Positions 12,594 through 24,496 of a DNA stretch of 64,000 nt are shown one piece after another; position 1 is the first letter of the stretch; the number at the start of each line of letters is the position of its first letter. A program made the position numbers and the translations under genes. The notes beneath the pieces are model-generated. The model did no database searches. It was not told the DNA's origin and saw only the letters and a program-made list of their open reading frames with translations. Origin of the DNA: Pegoplata infirma (Eukaryota > Arthropoda > Insecta > Diptera > Anthomyiidae); NCBI GenBank assembly GCA_963921195.1, contig OY992540.1:177291896-177355895 (forward strand), given 5' to 3'.

Positions 12594-13350
12594 AAAAAAA
12601 TTAACAAATTTTTAATAATTTGGTAAGTCCCGAAAAAATTTTCTAATTGATAATGTATCCAATCTGATAAAATAATTTATAATTTCACGTTTACAATCCA
12701 AAAAAAATTTACCAAATTTCATCATATTATATAAAAATTGATCTAATTTTAACAGATAAGATATGATTTAATACAATTAGATAGACCCATTTTTGGGATC
12801 AAACTTTTGCTTTTATGTAAATCCATATTAATTTTGATCCGAAAATTGGCGGATCGAATATTATACGATTATATCAAATTCTATTATTTTTGATAAAATA
12901 ATATCAAATTTGATTAAGTTTGATTCCAAAAATGGGTCTATCCAATTGTATTAAATCATATCTTATCTGTTAAAATTATATAAATTTTTATATTATTAGA
13001 TGAAATGTGGCAAAATTTTTTGGAATTTTAAACGTGAAATTAGAAATTATTTTATCAGATTGGATACATTATCAATTAGAAGAGTTTTTATTGCATTCTT
13101 CGGAATTTTTTTATTAAAAATTTGTCAATTTTTTTTTCTAAATCATTTTTACGGGATTTAAAAATTCCAAAAAAAGTTTGTGTATTAGAAAATTTAAAAA
13201 CATTTTTTCGGAACTTAAAAATTTTTCTAAAACATAAAATTTCTCGTAAAAACATTTTCAATGATTTTTTACTCCAAAAATAATTGCCAAAAAAATTTTG
13301 TGTCCGCGACTTTGGAAAATTTTCATAAAATTTTTTAGGACTTGAAAATT
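12594..13350. mobile_element. Head-on junction of two family A pieces
   Basis: Bases 12594-12805 continue the sense-strand family A copy interrupted at 10096. From about 12806 family A runs on the opposite strand, so AATTGATAATGTATCC (12645) reappears as its complement at 13058. The reverse copy is cut at 13350 by a B element and finishes at 24126-24439. Confidence 0.75.
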
Positions 13351-13659
13351 CCCGAGTAAAAAAGTTCCTATATAGTTGTATATAATTTTATAAACATCAT
13401 ATATGGTTAAATAGAATTATATAGAATTTGATGCGAAAAATGAGTCGATAAAACTATATAAAATTTGATCAATGTTTCTTATATTTTGATAAATGTTTTA
13501 TATAATTTTATGCGAAATTTGGACCCCTATTTTTATATAATAATAGCAAAATTATATAATCAGATGTAATTATATAAAAATATATAAAATTGTATAAAAC
13601 TGTTTAAAACTATATAAAGTTACATAAAATCAACTTCTACTATATATATAATTTCCCTA

Positions 13660-16255
13660 TTTGTGTGTTCCTCTTTTTTTGTCTATCCAGAGCTTTTTGA
13701 AGCCCACTGATGAGCTACAAAGCTGAAAATTGGCATGCTTATAGTAAAACACCTGGGGCAGATCCTAACGTAGCCGGATTTTCGATTTTTTGCCTGTGGG
13801 CAGAGAAATAAGCGGGAAAGTGGGCGTGGCAAAGTGCAATTTTTTGACGTTTTTGCTTAATTTAAAGCCCCCAAATGACTTAGGAATCTGAAAATTTCCT
13901 AGAATATAGTCCTAACGATGCCGCATATCCCCAAGTAGTCGGATTTAAAATTTTCGCAATGTGGGCGGAGAATTGAGGGGAAAAGTGGAGTGGCAAAATT
14001 TAGATTTTTTTAACATTTTTACTTCTTTTGAAGCCCCTAAATGACTTAGGAAGCTGAAAATTTCCTAGAATATAGTCCTAACGATGGCGCATATCCCCAA
14101 GTAGTCGGATTCAAAATTTTCGTAATGTAGGCGGAGAATTGAGGGAAAAGTGGTGTGGCAAAATTGTGATTTTTTTAAATTTTTACTTCTTTTGAAGCCC
14201 CAAATGACTTAGGAAGTTCTAACAATGAAGCATATCCTGAAGTAATTGGATTTAAATTTTTTAAACTGTGGAAGGAGAATTAAGAGAAAAATGGGGCGTG
14301 GCAAAATTGTGTTTTTTAATATTTAATTTGAAGACCCCCAATGATATATGAAGATGAAAATTGGCATTTTTGCTTATTTTAAAGTCCTCTAATGACTTAG
14401 GAAGACTTAAGCGTATAGTCCTATCGATGAAGCATATCCTGAAGCTGTCAAATTTTAAATTTTTGGACTATGGGCGGAGAATTGAAAGGAAAATGGGGAG
14501 TGACAAAATTGAGATTTTTAACATTTTAACTTCTTTTGAAGCCCCCAAAGGAAGCGGAAAATGCACAGAATTGGCATGTATGTATATAGAAGATTTCATG
14601 TGGAAGACCAACACGAGCCTGGATTTTTGATATCCAGTGTATGGGTGGAGAATAAGAAAGTCAAAGGGCGTGGTAAATTTATTTCCACCTATTTTCTGAA
14701 TATATATTTTATTTTTTTGCGTTTCTCTTATTTTTTGTGTATCCAACGCCTTTTGAATCTCATTGATGGACTTAAAAGCTTAAAATTGGCATGTATATAA
14801 TAAAACACCAGGGACAGATTCTTACGAAGTCGGATTTTTTGTCTGTGGGCGGCGAATTACGAGAAAAAGGGGACTTGACAAAATTATTTTTTTTAACATT
14901 TTAGAGTATTTTTAAGCTCAGCTCCAATAAATACGGAAGCTGAAAATCCCTAAAATGTAGTCCTTACTATGAAGTATATTCTAAAGTAGTCCGATTTAAC
15001 ATTTTTGGAATGTAGATGGAGAGTTGAGAGGAAAAAGGGGCAAGGCAATATTGTGTTTTATTTTTTTATTTGACTAACTTTAAAGCCCTAATGACCTACG
15101 CAGCCGAAAATTGCAAGCATATTGTCCTGACACTGGAGCATATCCTTAAGTAGTCAGACTTAAAATTTTTGGACTGTGGACGGAGAATTGAGAGGGAAAA
15201 GGGGCGTGGATACGAGTATAGTACTCACGATTATCATAAAGTAGTCAGATTTAAAAATTTTGGAATACACAGAAAAACAGTTTAATTGTGCCAGCCGAAT
15301 TAAGAGCCAACTGCATGGTTTAATTACAACAACTGAAATTTTCGGTTGCGATTACCGAAATTTATTTGGACCAACAGAAGTTAAATTTTCAAAACAAATT
15401 TTGGTAATGGCAATCGAAAATTTCGGTTGTTGTTATTAAACTATGCAGTTGGCTCTAAATTCGGCTGGCACAACTGTTCTCTCTGTGTAGGGACGGAGAA
15501 TTAAGAGAAGAAATGGGCGTGGAAAAATTATGTTTTTACATCTTACCTAATTTTGAAGACACCTTATGACCTTGAAAGATGAAAATTAGAATACATATGG
15601 TACGGACTATGGCAAAGATCAACTCTGGCCTGGATATCCAGTGAAAGGGCGGAAATACAAAAAATCCGTTGTGAATTTTGTTCAGTTTGTATATATAATC
15701 TGTAACGTAGCCGGATTTTCGGCCTTTAAGTCAGGGGGAGTGGCGGAAGACGGCGAAATTTAGTTTTTAAATATTTTAACTATTTCTGAAACCCCTAATG
15801 ACTAAGGAAGCTGAAAATTGTAAAGCATAAAGTATTGACAATGGATCATATCCTTATGAAGTCAGATTTAATATTTAAACTGTGTACGGAGAATTATGAG
15901 GAAAAATTTAAGTGGAAAAATGTTTGTGTTTTTTAACATTTTAACTAATTTTAAAACACTTCATGATTAAAAGAAAGAAAGATAAAAATTGCCATGTATA
16001 TAGTGTGACCATGGGACAGATCCAGACGATGGATTTTTGATATCCGGTTTATGGACGGAGAGACGAAATGGGCGTGCTAAATTTAGTTCTAAAATTTTAT
16101 CAATAAAACCTTTTATACTCATTAAATTTTTTTCCAGTTTAGCAATATTAAATTTTTGAAGCACAAACATAATTTTTTATAAAGTTTGGTAAAATATTAG
16201 AACTATCGAGAAAAGTGATTTGGTGTTCCGCCTGGCAGGGACAGGCTATTCGACT
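13660..16255. repeat. Array of diverged ~170-190 bp subrepeats (GGGCGGAGAATTGAG type)
   Basis: Each subrepeat has the order GAAGCCCCCAAATGACTTAGGAAG, CTGAAAATT, TATAGTCCTAACGATG, ATATCC-AAGTAGTCGGATTT, GGGCGGAGAATTGAG, GGGGCGTGGCAAAATTG, in diverged form. About a dozen copies fill family B's centre. Another run of the same repeat lies at 59450-59935. The last unit ends ATTAAATTTTTTTCCAGTTT in both places. No coding frame is supported (frames at 14361-14800 and 15967-16170 cross subrepeats). A small imperfect inverted repeat at about 15275-15490 (CCAGCCGAATT..., AATTCGGCTGG) lies within it. Confidence 0.8.
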
Positions 16256-16635
16256 AGTTATATATAATTTTATATAATTAAAACAAAATTTTATGATTTA
16301 TATAAAACTTGATATAATTTTATATAACTTTATAAAGTTATATATTGTTTTATATAATTTGATATAGTTGTATATAATTATATCTGATTATATAAATTTG
16401 CTGTTGTTATATAAAAATAGGGGTCCAAATTTCGCATAAAATTATATACCCGGCTAAAAATAAATGTGTATGTTCATATATGCTTATATAAAGATCTTTA
16501 TATGATCATATATGACTTATATGGAAACATATATGATATCATATATGCAAGAAACGATCCCACCCGAGTAAAAAAGATCTGATATAATCATATATGCTAT
16601 TGTATAATTATTTATATTTATATATGGTTATGCAT

Positions 16636-18506
16636 AACCTGACCAACTGCTTTTGACTGAAAAGCGGGATCGAAAGGTTGAAAAAGCGGGATTTTGATCT
16701 AAAAAGCGGGATTTTTTTTAATAAGTGAAATTGGCCTTGAACGAACCCACGAACACCCTCCAAAATGCACAAAATTCTGGAAATACTTTTATGGGATTGT
16801 AATTTTTTTTTATGTAAAAAAATGCATAAGAACTTTGACTAGAAAAATTTTATTTTGATTACGTCAGCAAACATAGTCTCTAGTCTAAGGAATTTTTTTA
16901 CTAACCTTGGGATAAAATATTTAAGAATCAAAAAAATTGCATATGAAAAACTAAAATTAAATTAGAGTCGTAGACTGAATCTGATAACTTTTCTTATCAT
17001 TTTCTAAGATAAAGTAAATCTCATATATTTTTTATAGAAAAATGTTTCAGAACTCGAGACTGTCTTTAGAAAATATTTAGATACTTATTTGACTCAGAAT
17101 TTAAGAATATTTTAAAAGAAAAATTATCTAAAATTTTAAGAATTCTTCTGTAGGAAAAATGTTTAAGAATCTTATTAATTTTCTATAGAAAAAATCCTTT
17201 GGCAACTGTTAATTTCCTTAGAATAAAATATTTTAGAGTCTGACAAGAATTTTTCTGGAAAAAAAAAATCTGAAATCGGATAATTTTTCTACAGGAAAAA
17301 CGTTTCAGAATCTGATTTTTTATGAGAAATATATTTCAGAACCTTAGAATTTATTATATGGAAAAAAAGATTTTTTCCTGTTTAAATAATACTTTAGAAT
17401 TAGAGAATTTTTCGATAGGAAAAGTTTTTCAAAATTTATGATTTTTTCCAATGAGAAAAATGTTTTGGAATTTTTCTATAGAAAATTATATCAGAATCTA
17501 AGTTTTTTTGTATGAAAAATCTCCCAGAATCTGAAAATATTTCTGTTGAGAAATTTTATAAAGGAAGTGTGTCTGTAAATTTTTCTTCTGCAGTTGCGTC
17601 TTAAATTTTTCTTTAGAAAAATGCCTTAGAACCTAATAATTTTTCTATATGAAATTATCTTAGAAAACATTGGAACTTTAAAAATTTCCCTTCATTTTTT
17701 TCCCCCTTCTCAAATATTTTCTATCGAAAAATGCCCCTTAAAAAAATCGGTTGGATCTGATTTAATCTGTTTGGATCTAAAAAATATAATTTAATCTCAT
17801 CAGGTCTTTTTGATCCGACGTTTTTCCACAATTTCAGGATCTGATCAGATTCAATTACGGATCAGAGTTTGAAATTGGAGACATATTTCGTATCTGGTAG
17901 ATCTTATCAGATACAAATGCCATCATTAGATTTTTACAAATCAGACCAGATCTAATAAATTTTTTCACGGGGCTATAAAATTTAAGAATTTATTTTTAGA
18001 AAAGGGTATCAGATTTTTTTCAAGGAAGAATTTTTTAGAAACCGATATTTTTTAGAATCTGAAATTTTTCTTTTATGAAAAATGTTTCAGCACCTAAGGA
18101 TTTTTGTATACAAAAAAATTCTAAGAATCTGAGAATTACGAAAAATGTATTTATATTAAATACTTTTTTATTGAAAGCTTTTTTCGGAATATTCGAAGTA
18201 TCGCAATGAAAAAAATTTACGTAAAAATTTAATTTTAATTTATTTTTTATTTAAATCACTCCAGTAGGGTTCTTAAAATTTTCTTTATACGGTAAGAAAT
18301 AGTTAATATGCTCAAAAATATATTTCTCAAAATATTATTAAAATAACCTAAAAATTGTACATACTTTGCTATTCCAAAAGTCAAAAAGCGGGATAAAGCG
18401 GGATGAAGCGGGACTTTTGTTTAAAAAGCGGGATCGGAATTCAAGGCGGGATGAGACATCAAAAAGCGGGATAATCCCGCCAAAAGCGGGATGGTTGGTC
18501 AGGTTA
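16636..18506. mobile_element. GCGGGAT-repeat element, 1.87 kb, with 8-9 bp target duplication
   Basis: Terminal inverted repeat is (T)AACCTGACCAAC / GTTGGTCAGGTTA. Target duplication GTTATGCA(T) lies at 16627-16635 and 18507-18515; intact family A has a single GTTATGCAT. Both ends carry several AAAAAGCGGGAT units in the same orientation, not inverted. The middle (16830-18160) is an array of diverged CAGAATCTGA...TTTTTCTATAGAAAAA units. No transposase frame. An 8-9 bp duplication would fit hAT, P or Mutator groups; I cannot choose. Confidence 0.8.
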
Positions 18507-18936
18507 GTTATGCATGAACATTGATATGGACATATAAGTTTATATATAGCATTGTATTTTTCCTTATTTTTTAAAATGATAACATACATATTCATATCTA
18601 TTTACATACCGATCTATATGAAATTAGATATGACATATAATGTCGGGAATTTTTAGATATGGCAGATAAAAAGATATATGATTTTATTTATAATTATATC
18701 CCGAAAAAATTTTTCTAAATTTTCTAAGTTCAAGTCCTAAAAAATTTTATGAAAATTTTCCAAAGTCCCGGAGTAAAAAAGTCATTTGGAGTAAAAAAAT
18801 CATTGAAAATGTTTTTAGGAGAAATTTTATTTTTTTTGAAAAATTTTTAAGTTCCGAAAAAATGTTTTTAAATTTTCTAATACTCAAAAATTTTTTGGAA
18901 TTTTTAAATCCCTTAAAAATGATTTTAGAAAAAAAA

Positions 18937-19625
18937 ACAAGTGAGAGTGTTAAATTCGGCTGTGCCGAATCTATAATACCCTCCAACATATAAAAAGAAT
19001 TAAAAAAAAAAAATTGCAGGGGCGTTTTTTATGGGGGGGGGGGGGGGTCAGAAGGGCTCATTAGGGGACACATAAACCCATGCGGTAAATTTTTACAAAT
19101 TTATTTATTATGCTTTTTTAGATTAAGTAATACAATTTTATCATTATTTAAAAACATTTTTAATATCCACGCCCACAAAAGGGGGGCGGGCAAAAAAAAC
19201 GATTTTGTTTATTTCCTTAGTCCAATTGCAGGACCTTGAACTTTTTCTGACATCAAATTTTTTCATTTGCTTAACAAAAATACAAAAAACCTGTGAAAAT
19301 ATGGCGTTTTTCAGAGGTCAGTTAAGTTCTATAAGGGGGAACTTTTTTCCCCCTGGTCCGATTTTGCCCATTTACGAACTTAAACTGCCTAGGACCAAAA
19401 GACATATTCCTGCCAAACTTAACGAGTCTATCTCTTTTATGTTGGACTGCATCGTGTCTTATACAGACGGACGGACGGACGGACATACGGACATTCTAGA
19501 AAAGTCTTAGAATCGATCATAGATCAATAATATATATACTTTCCGGGGTCCGCGACCGATATTTCGATGCGTTACAAACGGAATGACAAAGTGAGTATAC
19601 CCCCATACTGTAGTTGGAGGGTATA
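18937..19625. mobile_element. DINE-1-like element in family A copy 1
   Basis: Begins ACAAGTGAGAGTGTTAAATT with hairpin TTCGGCTGTGCCGAA. It contains a GACGGACGGACGGACGGACAT microsatellite core, a 15-base G run near 19032, and ends GTTGGAGGGTATAA. It is a different subfamily from the copy at 10097. A frame at 19205-19510 runs through the core repeat and is not a gene. Confidence 0.85.
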
Positions 19626-20016
19626 ATTACAAATTTTTAATAATTTGCTAAGTCCCGAAAAAATTCCGAAGAATGCAATAAAAACTCTTCTAATTGATAA
19701 TGTATCCAATCTGATAAAATAATTTCTAATTTCACGTTTAAAATTCCAAAAAAATTCACCACATTTCATCTAATTATATAAAAATTTATCTAATTTTAAC
19801 AGATAAGATATGATTTAATACAATTAGATAGACCCATTTTTGGGATCAAACTTAATCAAATTTGATATTATTTTATCAAAAATAATAGAATTTGATACAA
19901 TTGTATAATATTCGATCCGCCAATTTTCGGATCAAAATTAATATGGATTTACATAAAAGCATATCTGTTCATATATAATTAAATATTGCGTCATATAACT
20001 TTTTTTTATTCGGGCA

Positions 20017-20937
20017 CCCGAGTAAAAAAGATATGATATAATCATATATGCTAATATATAATTATTTAAATTTATATATGGTTATGCATGAACTTTGATA
20101 TGGACATATAAGTTTATGTATAGCATTGTATTTTTCCTTATTTTTTAATATGATAACATACATATTCATATCTATTTATATACCGATCTATATGAAATTA
20201 GATATGACATATAAGGTCGGGAATTTTTGGATATGGCAGATAAAAAGATATATGATTTTATTTATAATTATATCCCGAAAAAATTTTTCAAAATTTTCTA
20301 AGTCCCGGACAATTAAAAAAAAATTAAAAAATTTTCAAGTCATAAAAAATTTTATGAAAATTTTCCAAAGTCCCGGACACAAAATTTTTTTTGGCAATTT
20401 TTTTTGGAGTAAAAAAAGTCATTGAAAATTTTTTTCGGAGAAATTTTATGTTTTTGAAAAATTTTGAAGTTCTGAAAAAATGTTTTTAAATTTTCTAAGG
20501 CACAAACATTTTTGGGAAAAATGATTTTAGAAAAAAAAAATTGACAAATTTTTAATAATTTGCTAAGTCCCGAAAAAATTCCGAAGAGCAATAAAAACTC
20601 TTCTAATTGATAATGTATCCAATCAGATAAAATAATTTCTAATTTCACGTTTAAAATTCCATAAAATTTTACCAGATTTCATCTAATTATATAAAAATTT
20701 ATCTAATTTTAACAGATAAGATATGATTTAATACAATTAGATAGACCCATTTTTGGGATCAAACTTAATCAAATATGATATTATTTTATCAAAAATAATA
20801 GAATTTGATATAATCGTATAATATTCGATCCGCCAATTTTCGGATCAAAATTAATATGGATTTACATAAAAGCATATCTGTTCATACATAATTAAATATT
20901 GCGTCATATAACTTTTTTTTATTCGGGCATATATGTG
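20017..20937. mobile_element. Family A copy 2, complete (921 bp)
   Basis: CCCGAGTAAAAAAGATATG to ATAACTTTTTTTTATTCGGG, separated from copy 1 by CA and followed again by CA. Non-coding, AT-rich. Markers are GGTTATGCATGAAC, AAGTCCCGGAC and CAATTTTCGGATCAAAATT. Frames at 20126-20425 and 20352-20648 recur in other copies and are repeat shadows. Confidence 0.85.
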
Positions 20938-21465
20938 GTCGTGTTTAAAATATGTGCCATATATGATATCATATATGGAACCATATATGCTATCATAAAA
21001 TGTTAAATTTGAACCAGAATTACAAAATAAAAGTTTTTTAGGTTAAAATTATATTATTACTTTACCAACGATTGACATACCTTAATATATATCAATAATT
21101 TTACAAATATTGCAAAATATTCTGCATAAAAAAATTTTAGAAAAGGTAAGTTTTCATTAATATGTATTTAGAATTTTAAAATCATATGTTTTAATTTTTT
21201 CCAGTTCATCTACTACACTATAAATTATTTTGAAGTCCCTTACTGTCGCAATAGAAAATTGGAAATGGAAAGAAGGTATAAGAAGTTTGGAGGCCGAGTT
21301 ACTAGTTGAAGAAAATTTAACCATGCGGAGCTACGTTAAGCTCGCTCAACTTGGAGGGGAGCGCATATACACCACCCTAACGCTATAACTACGGTTCCAA
21401 CACTACAAACTATTTTGAAAACGCTTACTTTCGCCATAGCAAATCGAAATGAAAAGAAGGTTTGA

Positions 21466-21728
21466 TCAGTTTTAATGTTGAGTAACGATTTGGGAAGGAC
21501 AACGTTTTTACTTGCAATTACAAGAAATCTGTCAATAAGCGAAATCGACAACCTGGCACATTGTCGCCATGATGTAAATTTACATGAAAAAAATGTTGGA
21601 AAAGGTAAGCTTTCATTAATATGTATTTGAATTTTAAAATCATGTTTTAATTTTTTCCAGTTCATCGTCATAACAAGTTTAAGCGTGGACATTTTATTCC
21701 AAAACAAGATCATATTCAAAATGAGTAA
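21466..21728 (+). other. Exon-like frame with a canonical 56-nt intron (captured gene fragment?)
   Basis: Exon 1 (21466-21604) joins exon 2 (21661-21728) across GTAAGC...TTTTTTCCAG of 56 nt, a typical fly short intron with a CATTAAT branch-like site. The spliced frame gives 68 residues ending in a stop, including TITRN/AITRNLSISEIDNLAHCRH and HRHNKFKRGHFIPKQDHIQN. A second copy of exon 1 lies at 22711-22826, ending at GTAAGT, and the intron recurs at 21146-21204. Differences between copies are mostly amino-acid changing, so selection on both copies is unlikely. The family is not recognised. Confidence 0.35.
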
Positions 21729-22259
21729 ATGTAAATACGTCGCAAATACAATATTGTTTAGTAATTTGATGTTGAAGAAAATTAAACTACGCAGCTTCGT
21801 TAATCTCGTGCAACTTGGTGGAGAGGTCATATGCACCACCATAATGTTGTCACTACGATTGCAATACTGCAAACTATTTTAAAAACCATTAATGTCGCCA
21901 TAGAAAATTGGAAATGGAAAGATCGTATAAGCAGTTTTAAGGCCGAGTTAAGTTAAGCTCACTCAACTTGGAGAAGAGGACATATGCACCACCAGAAATG
22001 TTATCAATACGATTCCAACACTATAAATTATTTTGAAATCCCATACTGTCGCAATAGCAAATTGGAAATGGAAAGAACGTATAAGTTTGGAGGCCGAGTT
22101 ACTATTTAAATAAAATTCAACCATGAGGAGCTACGTTAAGCTCGCTCAAGATGGAGGAGAGGGCATATGCACCACCATAACGTTATCACTACGGTTCCAA
22201 CACTACAAAATATTTTAAAATCGCTTACTGTCGCCATAGAAAATTGAAATGAAAAAAAT

Positions 22260-22709
22260 CCCAGCAAAAAAAGTGCGTAGTACTTCTATTTGGAGTGCTT
22301 TAAAACTACAACAAATGTAATGAAATACAACAAAAATAACAAAAAACACAAGAAAAAAACACACAAACAGTTTTTTCTACTCCATAAAAAGTTGTTATTC
22401 AGCACTTAACTCATTACCTTCCGCGACACTCCCATACAAAAGTAAGTAGATATTCAGTAGATAAGAAGTACTCCGAGCTTTCAAACAACTTCCAACTACT
22501 TCCACGGAGTAGTTCTTATCTACTTACATTTGTATGGAGGTGTCGCGATAGGTAATGAGTTAAGTGCTAAATATCTATGTATTCTGGACTAAAAAAAACT
22601 GTTTGTGTGTTTTTGTCTTGTGTTTTTTGTTATTTTTGTTGTATTTCATTACATTTGTTTTAGTTTTAAAGCACTCCACTGAGAAGTGGTAATGACTTTT
22701 TTTGCAGGG
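22260..22709. mobile_element. Fold-back CCCAGCAAAA element, 450 bp
   Basis: Starts CCCAGCAAAAAAAGT and ends ACTTTTTTTGCAGGG. Arms mirror each other: CTCATTACCTTCCGCGACAC (left) with GTGTCGCGATAGGTAATGAG (right), AATGTAATGAAATACAACAA with its complement. The centre is near 22490. It interrupts one block of the surrounding array between TTGAAATGAAAA and TATCATCAGTTTTAAGG. Confidence 0.8.
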
Positions 22710-22860
22710 ACGTATCATCAGTTTTAAGGTTGAGTAACGATTTCGAAAAGACAACGTTTTTACTTACAATCACACGAAAGCTGTCAATTAGCGAAAGTGA
22801 CAACCTGGCACATTGTCGCCATGATGTAAGTAAAAATAGTTTCTTATCCCTATCCTTCAA

Positions 22861-23740
22861 ACATCGTTACACACATAACCCAAAAAGATAAAATACGTAC
22901 TACTAATATATTGCTTTTAATCGAAGTCTTAAGTAATTATGTAACTACAAAAAATTTTGAGTAAAAAACATGCATTTAGTAGTAGCAAGTTCTTTTTTTC
23001 TGGAATAAAAAAAGGAATATGGAGTAATTTTAATATTTTATCAGATGGAGTTCTGAAAGACAATATACCTTTCCGTAAAAAGCATTTATTGTCTTAAGCA
23101 ACCCATGGTCCTTACAAAATACACTCCATTAACATGTATGTATGGGTCTAGCAGTATCAAGCCAATCTTTAAAGGATATTCGTGTTATCATTAGCCCATT
23201 AGCACCAAATGCTGTTGGTGGTAATAATTCAATACAATAAAAATTCTAGAAATATCTTGTATGCATACTAATATTATTTTCTATCAATTTTTTTAGATTT
23301 TGACTTTTTTAACAAAAACGCTAAGTCCGAAGATAATCGAAATTAACACTAAAACAAGAAAACACAAAGGAAATCATCGTTCCTGTAACAAGCCCTTTGT
23401 TCGCATCTTTCGTAATTGATATCAATTGAAAAACTTGATATATTAGATCTTTTATGTTCAATTTATTTTTTTGAATATCAAAATGTATTCTCGTATCTAT
23501 AATATATTTTTATATGGTCACCAAAAATGCAAACGATAGTAACTAAAAAATCAAAATCATCAAACTAAAGGTGTTCATTCAAATATATCAAAAACACCAG
23601 TAATGAATAAAACAATATTTTTTATTTTTAATTATACTTGCGTACATCGTTTGCAATTCTGGTGAATATATACATAATAACCTATTACATATAGTTTAAG
23701 ATGAAAAAATAAATAAAAAATATAAAAAATAATTTAAAAC
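22861..23740. other. Unassigned AT-rich interval with a short two-strand open segment
   Basis: No repeat family was recognised here. Bases 23142-23240 are open on the plus strand (MGLAVSSQSLKDIRVIISPL, then a stop after 32 residues) and also on the minus strand, so no coding strand can be called. Confidence 0.4.
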
Positions 23741-23754
23741 AAATTAAAAACATC

Positions 23755-23960
23755 ATATATTATTCAATATATGATTCAATATATGATCCAATATATGATT
23801 CAATATATGATCTAATATATGATCACATATATTGCATCATATATGATCGTGTCTTATATAAGCGCCAATTTTGGAATATGTTCATATATGAGACCATATT
23901 TGATACTATATATGATACTGTATATGGTCTCATATATGATATCATATATGATGATATACA
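23755..23960. repeat. ATATATGAT short tandem tract near the right end of element C
   Basis: Units like TTCAATATATGATCCAATAT repeat about every 15 bp, then ATATATGATACCATATATG-type variants, just inside the right terminus of family C. Confidence 0.7.
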
Positions 23961-24125
23961 ACATTTTTAGCCGGGTAAAAAATTTATCAAAATATATGAA
24001 ACATTGATAAAATTTTATATAGTTTTATCGACTCATTTTTCGCATCAAATTCTATATAATTCTATTTAATCATATATGATGTTTATAAAATTATATACAA
24101 CTATATAGGAACTTTTTTACTCGGG

Positions 24126-24439
24126 TTTTTAATTTTTTTTTAATTGTGCGGGACTTGGAAAATTTTGAAAATTTTTTTCGGGATATAATTATAAATAAAA
24201 TCATGTATCTTTTTATCTGTCATATCTGAAAATTCCCGACCTTATATGTCATATCTAATTTCATATAGATCGGTATATAAGTAGATATGAACATGTATGT
24301 TATCATTTTAAAAAATAAGGAAAAATACAATGCTATATATAAACTTATATGTCCATATCAAAGTTCATGCATAACCATATATAAATTTAAATAATTATAT
24401 ATTAGCATGTATGATTATATCATATCTTTTTTACTCGGG
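24126..24439. mobile_element. Remainder of the reverse family A copy
   Basis: Complement of the first ~310 bp of family A, ending GATATGATATAATC-complement and CTTTTTTACTCGGG. It completes the copy interrupted at 13350. Confidence 0.8.
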
Positions 24440-24496
24440 TGGTATTATATTAGTCATATATAATTATACATAAATTGATACTGGATTTTTTGTTTA

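Larger units (their letters stand above)
16563..20014. mobile_element. Family A copy 1, split by a GCGGGAT element and a DINE
   Basis: Begins CCCGAGTAAAAAAGATCTG, ends ATAACTTTTTTTTATTCGGG. Removing 16636-18506 and 18937-19625 leaves about 0.9 kb, collinear with the intact copies at 20017 and 24497. It is followed by CA and then directly by copy 2 in the same orientation. Confidence 0.85.
21140..22860. repeat. Degenerate tandem array of gene-like blocks
   Basis: Blocks containing GAGCTACGTTAAGCTCGCTC, GCATATGCACCACCATAACG, CGGTTCCAACACTACAAA and TGTCGCCATAGAAAATTG recur at about 21310, 21800, 21950 and 22140. Two copies contain a longer block ending CTGGCACATTGTCGCCATGATG (21460-21580 and 22710-22828). 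The structure suggests DNA-level duplication of an intron-containing fragment. The 178-codon minus-strand frame (21336-21872) spans several blocks and is not convincing. Confidence 0.6.
16449..23975. mobile_element. Family C element (CCCGGCTAAAAAT ends) with TA duplication
   Basis: Left end CCCGGCTAAAAATAAATG, right end CATTTTTAGCCGGG, flanked by TA on both sides. Comparison with the other half of family B proves the junctions. It contains two tandem family A copies, a degenerate repeat array (21140-22860) and AT-rich DNA. The ~100 bp at each end are ATATATGATATCATATATG-rich. Confidence 0.8.
13351..24125. mobile_element. Family B CCCGAG element hosting nested insertions
   Basis: Left end CCCGAGTAAAAAAGTTCC at 13351, right end AACTTTTTTACTCGGG to 24125. 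The outer ~280 bp on each side are inverted copies. It lies within the reverse family A copy: AGGACTTGAAAATT before, then TTTTTAATTTTTTTT after. It is itself split by element C (16449-23975): GCATAAAATTATATA resumes as AAAAAATTTATCAAAATATA, and its own left half shows the uninterrupted order. Confidence 0.8.

Noticed and set aside
19026..19050. G-quadruplex or origin signal at the poly-G run
   Set aside because: A lone homopolymer in a DINE relic, most simply slippage; no other supporting structure.
21336..21872. 178-codon minus-strand frame as a gene
   Set aside because: It spans several diverged tandem blocks, shares a piece with 22666-22860 only because the block repeats, and matches no family I know. 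The plus strand has a better-supported exon/intron structure.
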